NCBI GenBank assembly: GCA_038751255.1
Contig: JBCDGN010000004.1
Location: forward strand, 1 to 64,000
Direction of reading: 5' to 3'
Length of the DNA stretch: 64,000 bases
Source of the DNA: JANSYP01 sp038751255
GTDB lineage: Bacteria; Pseudomonadota; Alphaproteobacteria; Rhodobacterales; Rhodobacteraceae
Shown: piece by piece, positions 25,324 to 33,906 of the stretch
How the letters are laid out: every line of letters starts with the position of its first letter
Numbering within the stretch: the first letter of the stretch is position 1
The notes under the pieces: model-generated
The model's database searches: none
The model's input: the letters and a program-made list of their open reading frames with translations, nothing else
Told to the model about the DNA's origin: nothing
Position numbers and translations under genes: made by a program

Positions 25324-26046
25324 ATGACCACCCTACGTCTCTTTTTTTTCCTGCTGGCCTCGGCGCCAGGCTGTGTTTTCGCCGGTGCGTGGCCCCGGGG
25401 CGATGGGAATGTTTTCACTGCGCTTTCTTTGGAAAGTACCTATGACCGCTCTGCGCTCACTTGGGACGATCCCGAAGAGGAGCCGCCGCTTGCCCGCAAC
25501 TACCTCAAGTTCTTTGCTGAATACGGGTTGTCCCCCCGCTACACTTTAGGGGTCGAGCTGGAGCAAGACTATCTCTTTACACAACGACAGGGGATTGCAT
25601 TTGTGACCGGCGCACTTTCTCCGATTGGCGCCCCCACACAGATCGCTGTGGAAATGGGTGTCGGTCAGCGGAACGGGCGCTTCGGGGACAACGGTTCTGA
25701 GGACAGTGAACCAGTGTTGCGGCCAGCGTTCTATCTCGGTCGCGGGTTTGAGACCCGTTGGGGCCCGGGTTGGACCGCGGCAGATCTGAAAACCGAGTAT
25801 CGCGTCGACTCAGAAGAAAGCATCTATAAGCTCGATCTGACGCTTGGTGTGCGTCCGGATGACCGGACACTCTACTATGGTCAATTCCAGAACAGCAAAT
25901 ACCCGGACGCAGATTTCGCGGTCCGCTTCCTGGCCTCTCGCGTTTCGCAACTGAACAGGTTTATGTGGTTGGAAACAGGACTTATTGCCGGAGTGGTGAC
26001 CGACGACAGCTTTGGTATCAAGATCGGGATCTGGGCCGAATTCTAG
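25324..26046 (+). CDS. Exported beta-rich protein of unknown function
   Basis: About 240 residues with a signal peptide (MTTLRLFFFLLASAPGCVFA). The mature part alternates short amphipathic strands with aromatic ends (YLKFFAEYGL, YTLGVELEQDYLF, TLYYGQFQN, FGIKIGIWAEF), suggesting an outer-membrane beta-barrel. The C-terminal Phe of WAEF is the usual outer-membrane assembly signal. I chose ATG 25324; 16 upstream codons are charged and would spoil the leader. The family is conserved in marine alphaproteobacteria as far as I recall, with no known role. Confidence 0.7.
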   Translation: MTTLRLFFFLLASAPGCVFAGAWPRGDGNVFTALSLESTYDRSALTWDDPEEEPPLARNYLKFFAEYGLSPRYTLGVELEQDYLFTQRQGIAFVTGALSPIGAPTQIAVEMGVGQRNGRFGDNGSEDSEPVLRPAFYLGRGFETRWGPGWTAADLKTEYRVDSEESIYKLDLTLGVRPDDRTLYYGQFQNSKYPDADFAVRFLASRVSQLNRFMWLETGLIAGVVTDDSFGIKIGIWAEF

Positions 26047-26209
26047 CTCAAAGGTGCAACGCATCTGTCGATCAGATTTTGGATCCAACGAGCCTCTATG
26101 ACGAAGGATGATTTGCCGCAGCGGCGTTGACGCGTTGCGGCCTCGCGCCTCTTTCGCTTGCGCGTAGGGGGGATATGATGCACGACGGCGCAGAGTAAGC
26201 GGGGATGAA

Positions 26210-27196
26210 ATGGCAGACGGGGCTATGGATTTAAGCGCAAAACCGAGTGAAGAGATTTCGGTGCGCGATGTGTTCGGGATCGACACAGATATGAAGGTTA
26301 AGGCTTTCGCAGAGCCGTCTGATCGTGTGCCGGAATTTGACTCCACCTACAAATTCGACCCGGATACCACCTTGGCAATCCTTGCTGGGTTCAGCCACAA
26401 TCGCCGTGTGATGGTGCAAGGTTATCACGGAACGGGCAAGTCGACCCATATCGAACAAGTGGCAACGCGTCTGAATTGGCCTTGTGTTCGGGTGAATCTA
26501 GACAGTCATATAAGCCGCATCGATTTGATCGGCAAAGATGCGATTAAGCTCAAAGAAGGCAAGCAGGTGACCGAGTTTCAGGAGGGCATCCTCCCCTGGG
26601 CTTTGTCAAATCCAACTGCGATTGTGTTCGATGAGTACGACGCCGGGCGGGCCGATGTGATGTTTGTCATCCAGCGGGTGTTGGAGACCGATGGGAAACT
26701 TACCTTGCTCGATCAGAACAAGGTCATCGAGCCACATCCATATTTCCGGATTTTTGCGACGGCCAACACGGTAGGCCTTGGCGATACGACCGGTCTTTAT
26801 CACGGGACACAGCAAATCAACCAAGGCCAGATGGACCGTTGGAGCCTGGTCGCAACGCTGAACTACCTATCGCATGATGCCGAAACGGCGATCATCTTGT
26901 CCAAAAACCCACACTACAACACGGAAAAAGGCCGTCGTACTGTCAGCCAGATGGTGACCGTTGCTGACCTCTCTCGAACCGCCTTTATGAATGGCGAACT
27001 GTCCACGGTCATGAGCCCGAGAACCGTGATTGCATGGGCACAGAACGCGGAGATTTTCCGAAATGTTGGCTATGCGTTCCGCGTATCGTTTCTCAACAAA
27101 TGTGACGAATTGGAACGGCAGACAGTCGCAGAGTTCTATCAGCGATGCTTTGATGAGGAATTGCCCGAAAGTGCCGCGAGCATGAGCTTGGGCTAA
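26210..27196 (+). CDS. cobS: Cobaltochelatase subunit CobS
   Basis: AAA+ ATPase subunit of the aerobic cobaltochelatase CobNST, which inserts cobalt into hydrogenobyrinic acid a,c-diamide for vitamin B12 synthesis. Walker A GYHGTGKS, Walker B AIVFDEYDAG, sensor 1 FATANT and the RSLVATLNYL-like segment fit CobS, and 328 residues is normal. GGGGATG lies ahead of the ATG. The usual partner cobT does not follow; the next gene is the convergent motE-like flagellar gene, so cobT must lie elsewhere. Confidence 0.93.
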   Translation: MADGAMDLSAKPSEEISVRDVFGIDTDMKVKAFAEPSDRVPEFDSTYKFDPDTTLAILAGFSHNRRVMVQGYHGTGKSTHIEQVATRLNWPCVRVNLDSHISRIDLIGKDAIKLKEGKQVTEFQEGILPWALSNPTAIVFDEYDAGRADVMFVIQRVLETDGKLTLLDQNKVIEPHPYFRIFATANTVGLGDTTGLYHGTQQINQGQMDRWSLVATLNYLSHDAETAIILSKNPHYNTEKGRRTVSQMVTVADLSRTAFMNGELSTVMSPRTVIAWAQNAEIFRNVGYAFRVSFLNKCDELERQTVAEFYQRCFDEELPESAASMSLG

Positions 27197-27243
27197 ACCC
27201 CTGCGAAAAGATCAATGCTGCTTTTTCCAGTTTGTCCAGCATC

Positions 27244-27834
27244 TTATTGAAGACTGGGCACTTCAGCATTTCTGCCAGCCAAAATTGCCGAGAAAGCATA
27301 AGCTGTATCGGGGGGCAGGCCCGCCATGATTGCTGCGGCGGCATCAGGTTTCATCCGAGCCAGAAAGCCCGCCGCGAAATCGGGATCCATCTTTTCGAAT
27401 ATCGCTGCGGCTTCCTTTGGCTTCATGCGTTGATAAACATCCGTAAGTTGCGACACATCTCCGACGGCGGTTTCACCAGCCTGATGCAAATCCCGACGCA
27501 GTGTTTCTTGCGCGGCCTGCAATGCTGCGAGTTGCTCCGCGAGCACCTCTTTTGCAAGTGCCAGGGCCTCGCGGTCGCGCGCGATGTCCGCTTCGGCTTG
27601 ACTTATCGCTTCATCACGTGACCGCAGTTCGGCGATCCAAACATCCATGTCTTTGTCAGCAAGCGAGGACGACACAAGCCCGCTTTCCGATGCGCCTGCA
27701 TTTGCAACTGTTTCTTTGGCAACAGCCGCGACAGGTCCCGATATTGCCCGAAACACACCGGAAAAAATGAGCAAGGCCACCAAGATGGTCAACGGCCCAG
27801 GCATACGGCCCTTTTTATTGGATTTGCTTGACAT
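27244..27834 (-). CDS. MotE-family flagellar motor protein
   Basis: A 196-residue protein with an N-terminal membrane anchor (PLTILVALLIFSGVF), an Ala-rich linker, a coiled coil (about residues 65-120, SRDEAISQAEADIARDREAL onward) and a C-terminal MgtE-N-like helical domain (YQRMKPKEAAAIFEKMDPDFAAGFL). MotE proteins act in the periplasm as chaperones or parts of the stator assembly. It follows the unknown gene by four bases and fliL, forming a three-gene minus-strand operon. No motA is beside it. Confidence 0.82.
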   Translation of the reverse strand: MSSKSNKKGRMPGPLTILVALLIFSGVFRAISGPVAAVAKETVANAGASESGLVSSSLADKDMDVWIAELRSRDEAISQAEADIARDREALALAKEVLAEQLAALQAAQETLRRDLHQAGETAVGDVSQLTDVYQRMKPKEAAAIFEKMDPDFAAGFLARMKPDAAAAIMAGLPPDTAYAFSAILAGRNAEVPSLQ

Positions 27835-27837
27835 ATT

Positions 27838-28266
27838 TTACTCCGCCGCAGTGCGGGTTGAGCGGCCTCTGACAAAGGCGGGCATCGGTGACGAGGTTTC
27901 CGCTGCGTCTGCCTTAGCCGTCTTATCTTGCGGTTGGGGGGGGCGCGTCTTCCCAGGTTTAGGAGTGTTCCTGGTTCGCGGCGAGCCCGTTTCGGTATAG
28001 CCCAATTGCTGCTCCAAACGCAGCGCAACCGCCTCCGCACGTTCTGTTAAAGACGACAGTGTTTCCACCGAAGCTTCGGATGCGACACGCGCTGAGTGCA
28101 ACGTCTTGGCCAATTCAGCAACTTCTGCATTCAAGTCTGCAATCGCCTTCCCAACGCCCCCATCGAGATCCGAAAACTTGTTCAATCGCCGCGACAGGAT
28201 CATACAGTAAAGTGCTGCACCAAACGCGCCGGATATCATAAGAATATCTGCGATTAGAGCCATCAA
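27838..28266 (-). CDS. Flagellar-operon membrane-anchored protein of unknown role
   Basis: A 142-residue protein. One N-terminal membrane segment (LIADILMISGAFGAALYCMIL) is followed by a coiled coil (about residues 30-90, with IADLNAEVAELAKTL and LSSLTERAEAVALRLEQQL) and a Pro/Lys-rich low-complexity tail. Between fliL and the motE-like gene with 4-base gaps. The same kind of gene occupies this slot in other alphaproteobacterial flagellar operons, and it may belong to DUF6468, though I am not sure of that number. Likely a basal-body or stator accessory. Confidence 0.65.
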   Translation of the reverse strand: MMALIADILMISGAFGAALYCMILSRRLNKFSDLDGGVGKAIADLNAEVAELAKTLHSARVASEASVETLSSLTERAEAVALRLEQQLGYTETGSPRTRNTPKPGKTRPPQPQDKTAKADAAETSSPMPAFVRGRSTRTAAE

Positions 28267-28270
28267 AGCC

Positions 28271-28762
28271 TCAACTTAGCAAAAATTTTGAAATGAGCAG
28301 GTCGGCGACAAGCCCCTCGCCAACCACTGTTTGTATTCGCCGCAACATCTGCCCCCTCATCATGATCAGGGCACTTGGGTCGCTGAGGTCACCAATTTCA
28401 ACCGCTCTAAGATAGCCGTTCAAGACGTCCATGACGCGCGGCATCAGCAGGGTCACAGTTTCTTCAGAGCCCGGCCGCACCTCAAGATATCCTTCAAACC
28501 TGAGGTTTTCCAACGCGTCTCCACGACCCAAGGTCACCATGAGCGGCTGCAGTGGTACAAAACTTGGAGCCGGAGCCGCCGTATCAACGATCTCTTTCTC
28601 GCTTGTGTCATCAGCCGATTTGTCGGCGGGCGCGAGGACCATGCCGGAGTTAACGGCATAGAAGGCCCCGCCTGCTGAGACCAGCGCGAGAACCAACGGT
28701 AGCAACTTACCGATAAGCCCAGATTTTTTGTTTGGCGCATCTTCTTCTGCGTCGTCGCTCAT
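28271..28762 (-). CDS. fliL: Flagellar basal body protein FliL
   Basis: Inner-membrane protein that rings the stators. One membrane helix (LLPLVLALVSAGGAFYAV) is followed by a periplasmic SPFH-like domain (FVPLQPLMVTLGRG, RYEGYLEV-like RFEGYLEVRPG, MPRVMDVLNGYLR, ISKFLLS end). The start at 28762 (MSDDAEED) is preferred over 28774. It is about 163 residues, the usual size. First gene of the minus operon, divergent from fliF. Confidence 0.9.
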   Translation of the reverse strand: MSDDAEEDAPNKKSGLIGKLLPLVLALVSAGGAFYAVNSGMVLAPADKSADDTSEKEIVDTAAPAPSFVPLQPLMVTLGRGDALENLRFEGYLEVRPGSEETVTLLMPRVMDVLNGYLRAVEIGDLSDPSALIMMRGQMLRRIQTVVGEGLVADLLISKFLLS

Positions 28763-28807
28763 TTTCGGCCCCATGCCTTCACAAAGGAAGCTTTATCACC
28801 GTTTGGA

Positions 28808-28822
28808 CTAACCGAATCTTAA
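28808..28822. promoter_or_regulatory. CtrA-like box between fliL and fliF
   Basis: CTAA, seven bases, TTAA: one mismatch from the TTAA-N7-TTAA site bound by the cell-cycle regulator CtrA, which drives flagellar genes in many alphaproteobacteria. It sits in the divergent region, 46 bases upstream of fliL and 65 upstream of fliF. The pattern is short, so chance occurrence is possible; a second such box lies upstream of flgE. Confidence 0.45.
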
Positions 28823-28886
28823 GCTCAGACATCGAAAGGTCTTCGAGCGGAACCGGCAGAAGGCCGGGTGGAATGGAGTTTGGTGG

Positions 28887-30509
28887 TTGCAAGGTCTCGC
28901 CGCAATTTGGACCCAGATGGACACACAGCGTCGCGTGCTCGCTGGCTTAGCTGTCGTCGCGCTTTTGGCGGTCTTGATCTGGTTGGTGCAGCTGGTTACG
29001 CGCCCAGACATGGCGCTGCTTTACGGCGGTATAAAGCCAAGTGAAGCGGCGACCGTGATATCTGCGCTCGACCAAAGGGGCGTCCTTTATGATGTGCGCG
29101 GCGAAGCCATTTATGTGGAACGCGGACGCCGCGATGCTCTGCGTATGGAACTCGCGGGCGAGGGCCTCCCAGCAGCGGGTGGCGCTGGCTACGAACTGTT
29201 AGATAATCTCTCGGGATTTGGCACCACATCGCAGATGTTCGATGCCGCCTATTGGCGCGCGAAGGAAGGGGAGCTTGCGCGCACAATTGTTGCGTCGCCA
29301 ATGATTCGCGAAGCTCGTGTGCATATCGCAACGCCAGGATCCTCACCCTTTCGTCGCGATAGCACACCCACAGCATCGGTTGCCGTCACCGGAAACGGCA
29401 ATATCAGCAATGAAACGGCAAAATCCTTACAGTTTTTGGTAGCCGCGGCGGTGGCCGATCTGAGCACCGAGAATGTGTCGGTGATCGACACGCGGACCGG
29501 GCGCGTGCTCGCCCCAATCGATGATGTCGCGCAGACTGGGCATTCAGAGGATCGCGAAAAGACCCTTCAGTCCCGCGTAACCCGCCTGCTTGAGGCGCGG
29601 GTAGGGACGGGAAATGCGCGGGTTGAGGTCAGCATAGAACGGTTGATGCAGAGCGAAACGCTCACCGAGAGGCAAATAGACCCCGAAAGCCGCATTGTGA
29701 TCAGTCAAGACAGCGAACAGCTGTCCTCCACATCACAAGGGGGCAATGAGGGATCGGTTACGGTTGCAAGCAATGTGCCCTCTGGGGACACAGGAGCATC
29801 CGGGCAAAACTCCAGCGAGCAAAGAACAGAAACCCGGGAAAGATCAAATTTCGACGTGTCCGAGTTGCGGCGCGAAACCATCATCTCACCCGGGGCCATT
29901 AGACGACTGTCTGTTGCGGTTCTGGTCAATAATCAAGACAGTGACTCCGCCGCTCGTACTGCCGAAGAACTCGAAGACCTGCGTGAACTCGTGGCAGCAG
30001 CCGTTGGATTTGATGCAGAGCGCGGAGATGTGATCTCTCTGAAAGCATTGGATTTCACCAGTCCTGGCGCGTTAGGAACGTCGGTTGGTAGCAGTACCTC
30101 CTTCTTGCAAAACCTCGATCCACGGCAGGTCATCCAACTGGGCGTTATCTCCATTGTCACTCTTGTCTTGGGTCTTTTTGTCGTGCGTCCGCTTCTTTTG
30201 GCCGGGTCTTCCAGCGCTGATCAGATCACGGCCGATGGTGCCTTAACAATCTTGCCACAAGAAACTTTGTTAGAGACCGCTGATGCCCTGTCCATAGAAA
30301 GCACTGAAGAGCCTGAGGACCTGCCCTCACTTGACGGGGACCTTCCGGCGCTTTCGCTGATGTCAGCCTATGACGAAGACGGCAACGCACTTGAAGGTGG
30401 TGAAGCTGTCGATCGACTGAAAGAACTCATCGAAACACGGCAACCGGACACGCTGGAGATCCTCCGCAGTTGGATGGAGCCCGATACGAGTGAAACGGAG
30501 AAAGCCTAG
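28887..30509 (+). CDS. fliF: Flagellar MS-ring protein FliF
   Basis: Builds the MS ring in the inner membrane, the base for export apparatus and rotor. Two membrane helices are seen: VLAGLAVVALLAVLIWLVQL near the N-terminus and IQLGVISIVTLVLGLFVV (about residues 414-431). Between them are the ring-building motifs (LLYGGIKPSEAATVI, AYWRAKEGELARTI, REARVHIATP, SLQFLVAAAVADLS). The start is TTG 28887 with GGAG eight bases ahead; the later ATG at 28917 would shorten the N-terminus. At 540 residues the length is normal. Its stop overlaps the next start. Two small hairpins lie in its leader (28832-28846 and 28853-28867). Confidence 0.93.
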   Translation: MQGLAAIWTQMDTQRRVLAGLAVVALLAVLIWLVQLVTRPDMALLYGGIKPSEAATVISALDQRGVLYDVRGEAIYVERGRRDALRMELAGEGLPAAGGAGYELLDNLSGFGTTSQMFDAAYWRAKEGELARTIVASPMIREARVHIATPGSSPFRRDSTPTASVAVTGNGNISNETAKSLQFLVAAAVADLSTENVSVIDTRTGRVLAPIDDVAQTGHSEDREKTLQSRVTRLLEARVGTGNARVEVSIERLMQSETLTERQIDPESRIVISQDSEQLSSTSQGGNEGSVTVASNVPSGDTGASGQNSSEQRTETRERSNFDVSELRRETIISPGAIRRLSVAVLVNNQDSDSAARTAEELEDLRELVAAAVGFDAERGDVISLKALDFTSPGALGTSVGSSTSFLQNLDPRQVIQLGVISIVTLVLGLFVVRPLLLAGSSSADQITADGALTILPQETLLETADALSIESTEEPEDLPSLDGDLPALSLMSAYDEDGNALEGGEAVDRLKELIETRQPDTLEILRSWMEPDTSETEKA

Positions 30510-31105
30510 TGGGACAACCGCTTCTTCTTGAGGATTTTACACCCATTGCACCCCCACCCCTTGCCCGAGAACGTATCGAGGGACTTACCGAGTCGCAGCG
30601 CCTTTCTGCATTTGAGCAAGGTTATAAGGCGGGTTGGGACGATGCCGTCACGGCGGGTGACGGAGAAAAAACCCGGTTGACCGCGGATATATCTGCGCAG
30701 CTTGGCGATATCTCTTTTGGCTTTCATGAGGCACGCACACATGTGCTGTCTGGGGTACGGGAACTGATCACGTCGGTCGTTGGAACTTTGGTGCCAAAGA
30801 TTGGCGCAAGCGTTCTTCCGGTTCTCGTCCATGATCATTTGCAAGCTCTCATCGAAGAGGTGGCAGATACTCCGGTTACCCTGAGAGTTTCCCCGGCACG
30901 GCGCGAGGCGATCGAAGCGGCAATTCCGGCCGATCCAGGGTTTCCGCTTCAAATTGAAGAACATCCCGACTTTTCAGAGGGTCAGGTCTCCTTTCTCTCG
31001 GTGCATGGAGAGTCTGAACTCAATCTCGAGAATTGCTTCGATGAAATCACCCAAGAGATAGAACTTTTCTTCGCTCAAAATGAAAGGCAGCGTGCTTATG
31101 GCTGA
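30509..31105 (+). CDS. fliH: FliH-like flagellar export protein
   Basis: A 198-residue protein in the usual fliH slot between fliF and fliN. The N-terminus (LLLEDFTP) and SAFEQGYKAGWDDAV resemble FliH/YscL, which regulates the export ATPase FliI. The central coiled part (ADISAQLGDISFGFHEART) and the C-terminal VTLRVSPARREAIEA, also FliH-like, fit. The start is GTG 30509, overlapping the fliF stop (TAGTG). FliH is poorly conserved, so the name rests partly on gene order. No fliI is in the window. Confidence 0.78.
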   Translation: MGQPLLLEDFTPIAPPPLARERIEGLTESQRLSAFEQGYKAGWDDAVTAGDGEKTRLTADISAQLGDISFGFHEARTHVLSGVRELITSVVGTLVPKIGASVLPVLVHDHLQALIEEVADTPVTLRVSPARREAIEAAIPADPGFPLQIEEHPDFSEGQVSFLSVHGESELNLENCFDEITQEIELFFAQNERQRAYG

Positions 31106-31400
31106 TGCTCTGGACCCTCTCGACAGCTCAGCCGAGCGCAAGATCGCGAGCAGTCCCTTTTCTCAGGTTCATATCGAGCTTCGTGTTTGTGTGGGTCGCG
31201 CCAGGCCAACGGTTTCGGAACTTCTGGCGCTGGAACAGGATTCGCTTCTTCACCTGGATGCGACCATCACGGAGCCGGTTGATATCTATGCTGGAGATCG
31301 CCTGATTGCACGTGGTGAGCTGGAAGAGCTCGAAGGCGCGGAAACAGGCCGTTTGGCGGTGCGTTTGACCGAAGTCGGCGTGCTCGACGACGCACTTTAA
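31098..31400 (+). CDS. fliN: Flagellar motor switch protein FliN
   Basis: C-ring component of about 100 residues, essentially one SpoA domain: VHIELRVCVGRARPTVSELLAL and then VDIYAGDRLIARGELEEL. The start at ATG 31098 overlaps the fliH-like stop; an ATG at 31080 is also in frame but deeper in the previous gene. Needed for switching and export. Confidence 0.9.
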   Translation: MADALDPLDSSAERKIASSPFSQVHIELRVCVGRARPTVSELLALEQDSLLHLDATITEPVDIYAGDRLIARGELEELEGAETGRLAVRLTEVGVLDDAL

Positions 31401-31404
31401 AAAA

Positions 31405-32136
31405 ATGTTCAGATCTGCGATCTTTTCGCTCACAGTCCTCGCTGTGCTGGCGCTTGCCAGCGGCGCTAACGCACAAGGCTTGGAAGCGCTGGAGGGTCTT
31501 GACGGATCGCTCGCAGATCGAGGCATACAACTTTTCCTTTTGATCACGGTGTTGAGCCTCGCCCCCGGCCTGGCCATCATGATCACTTGTTTTCCATTTA
31601 TTGTCACAGTCCTCGCCATCCTGCGCCAAGCAATCGGCCTACAACAATCACCACCCAACATGTTGATTGTAAGCCTTGCTTTGTTCCTGACATGGTTCGT
31701 GATGGATCCGGTGTTTCAAGCAGCCTGGACGGCAGGCGGTGCACCCTACTCGCAAGGGCTCATCGATATCCAAAGCGCTGTTGCCCGCGCCGCAGAACCA
31801 TTTCGTGGCTTTATGATGGCCCGGACCGACCCTGAAACGCTGGCCGCGTTAAGCGACCTTAGGCCTGAGGGCGCGGAGCCCACCGAAAACGGGCCGGCAT
31901 TTGCCCTGCTTATACCTTCCTTCATGCTGTCCGAACTTGCCCGCGCTTTTGAAATCGGATTTCTAATCTATTTGCCGTTTCTAATCATTGATTTGGTCGT
32001 CGCCGCGATCTTGATGTCCATGGGCATGATGATGGTGCCACCCGCGGTCGTTTCTCTGCCATTTAAGCTGGCTTTCTTCGTCGTTGCAGATGGGTGGCAA
32101 CTTATTTCCGAAGCCTTGGTGCGCAGCTACGGCTAA
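31405..32136 (+). CDS. fliP: Flagellar export gate protein FliP
   Basis: Core of the flagellar type III export gate, in the inner membrane. A signal-like N-terminus (SLTVLAVLALASGANA) is followed by the conserved SLAPGLAIMITCFPFIV, ILRQAIGLQQSPPNM and the C-terminal FEIGFLIYLPFLIIDLVV and SMGMMMVPP. At 243 residues the length is normal. It starts four bases after fliN. It is the last flagellar gene of this block and meets the convergent rfbA. Confidence 0.95.
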   Translation: MFRSAIFSLTVLAVLALASGANAQGLEALEGLDGSLADRGIQLFLLITVLSLAPGLAIMITCFPFIVTVLAILRQAIGLQQSPPNMLIVSLALFLTWFVMDPVFQAAWTAGGAPYSQGLIDIQSAVARAAEPFRGFMMARTDPETLAALSDLRPEGAEPTENGPAFALLIPSFMLSELARAFEIGFLIYLPFLIIDLVVAAILMSMGMMMVPPAVVSLPFKLAFFVVADGWQLISEALVRSYG

Positions 32137-32167
32137 CACCCGCGACCACACCATAGCGCCGAAACGC

Positions 32168-33046
32168 TCAACCGTGTTCCGCAAGATTCAAGAGGTACTG
32201 TCCATAGTCATTTTTGTGGCAAGCTTCGCCGGCTTCGCGCAGTCCCTCCGCGGTGAGCCAGCCTTTGGCAAAAGCGATCTCTTCCAAACACCCAACCTGT
32301 TGACCCTGACGCTCTGTGAGAGTGCGCACAAAGTTACCTGCATCCAACAAGCTGCCATGGGTCCCTGTGTCGAGCCACGCAAATCCGCGCCCCATCGTTT
32401 CAACCGTCAAAATACCTTCATCAAGATACTGTTCTAGCAGCGACGTGATCTCAAGTTCCCCGCGAGTGGAAGGTGCGATCTTGCGGGCACGTTCAGGCGC
32501 ACTTGCATCAAGAAAATACAATCCCGTTACGGCAAAGTTTGACGCCGGTTCCACAGGCTTTTCAACGATAGATTGGACCTGACCGTCGTCCGAAAATCCG
32601 ACAACGCCATAGCGTTCAGGATCGGCGACGCGGTAGCCAAACACTGTACCTCCGGAGGCCCTACCGTCTGCTGCCGTGAGTAATTCGGGCAATCCATGAC
32701 CGAAAAAGATATTGTCGCCCAATACCATCGCCGAGGGCGCGCCGTCCAAAAAACCCTCTGCCAAGATATAGGCTTGAGCCAGACCGTCTGGAGACGGCTG
32801 CACAATGTAGCTCAATGACAGACCCCACTGACTGCCATCACCAAGCGTCCGCTTAAACTGGTCTTGATCGTGCGGCGTGGTGATCATTGCGATCTCGCGA
32901 ATTCCCGCGAGCATCAGTACTGAAAGCGGGAAATAGATCATCGGCTTGTCATAGATCGGCAACAGCTGCTTTGAGACGCCCCGCGTGATCGGATAAAGCC
33001 GCGTTCCCGACCCCCCCGCCAAGATGATACCTTTGCGCTGTACCAT
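32168..33046 (-). CDS. rfbA: Glucose-1-phosphate thymidylyltransferase
   Basis: First enzyme of dTDP-L-rhamnose synthesis: makes dTDP-glucose from glucose-1-phosphate and dTTP. The nucleotide-binding signature GIILAGGSGTRLYPIT, SKQLLPIYDKPMIY, QPSPDGLAQAYILAE, LGDNIFFGHG and the Mg-binding region WLDTGTHGSLLDA are intact. 292 residues. Last gene of the operon rfbC-rfbB-rfbD-rfbA, three bases after rfbD. Product feeds surface polysaccharide. Confidence 0.95.
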   Translation of the reverse strand: MVQRKGIILAGGSGTRLYPITRGVSKQLLPIYDKPMIYFPLSVLMLAGIREIAMITTPHDQDQFKRTLGDGSQWGLSLSYIVQPSPDGLAQAYILAEGFLDGAPSAMVLGDNIFFGHGLPELLTAADGRASGGTVFGYRVADPERYGVVGFSDDGQVQSIVEKPVEPASNFAVTGLYFLDASAPERARKIAPSTRGELEITSLLEQYLDEGILTVETMGRGFAWLDTGTHGSLLDAGNFVRTLTERQGQQVGCLEEIAFAKGWLTAEGLREAGEACHKNDYGQYLLNLAEHG

Positions 33047-33048
33047 GG

Positions 33049-33906
33049 TTAACGGTCTCCTAGTTCTGATAAGATCTGCGTGATCCCCTGCCGCCAGTCC
33101 GGCCGATCTATTCCGAAGGTTTTGGCTGTCAAACTATTATCAAGCCGCGAGTTTGCAGGGCGCTTTGCAGGTGTTGGATAAGCGCTGGTCGGAATGTCCT
33201 GGACCTCGCAGTCAATACCAGCCTGATCAAAAATCTCACGAGCAAAGCCAGCCCAACTGACATCAGGAGCGGCACTAAAATGATAGGTGCCACTTTTGCC
33301 AGGATCCTCATACAGATTTTGCACAATGGTGACACAGGCGGCAGCGATGTCAGCAGCGCAGGTGGGGCCGCCTACCTGATCTGCAACAATTGTGAGTTTC
33401 TCGCGTTCTTTGCCAAGTTGCAGCATGGTTTTAAGAAAATTCTTGCCATGGGCAGAGACCACCCAAGACGTGCGCAAAATCGCGTGTGTCCCACCCGCAG
33501 CGCGGACCGCGAGTTCCCCGGCGAGTTTTGAGCGACCGTATGCCCCGAGGGGGTCAGTAAGTGCATCGACAGACCAAGGCGCCTCGCCTGTCCCATCAAA
33601 AACGTAGTCGGTCGAAATTGTGACAAAAGGGATGCCTCTTATGGCGGCTTCGCGGGCCAGCGCGCCGGGCGTGTCGCCGTTAATTATGGTGGCAAGTTCT
33701 TCTTCTTCCTCAGCTTTGTCCACCGCAGTGTAAGCGACCGCATTGATCACCGCATCCGGTTGCACCTCCGCGAGAACCGCAACGCAGTCTTCCGGTCGCG
33801 TGAAATCCGCGCGAGCGCGATCAGCAAATATCATGGTCTCGTCGCTTGCGCGGCGGCGAAGCTCCATCCCAACTTGGCCGGAACCGCCAAACACAAGGAT
33901 GCTCAT
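33049..33906 (-). CDS. rfbD: dTDP-4-dehydrorhamnose reductase
   Basis: Last step of dTDP-L-rhamnose synthesis, an NADPH-dependent reduction. Rossmann motif VFGGSGQVG at the N-terminus, then STDYVFDG and the YGRSK catalytic Tyr/Lys. ILRTSWV is typical. The start at ATG 33906 (MSILVFGG) overlaps the rfbB stop by four bases; a longer frame upstream is inside rfbB. 285 residues. Confidence 0.94.
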   Translation of the reverse strand: MSILVFGGSGQVGMELRRRASDETMIFADRARADFTRPEDCVAVLAEVQPDAVINAVAYTAVDKAEEEEELATIINGDTPGALAREAAIRGIPFVTISTDYVFDGTGEAPWSVDALTDPLGAYGRSKLAGELAVRAAGGTHAILRTSWVVSAHGKNFLKTMLQLGKEREKLTIVADQVGGPTCAADIAAACVTIVQNLYEDPGKSGTYHFSAAPDVSWAGFAREIFDQAGIDCEVQDIPTSAYPTPAKRPANSRLDNSLTAKTFGIDRPDWRQGITQILSELGDR

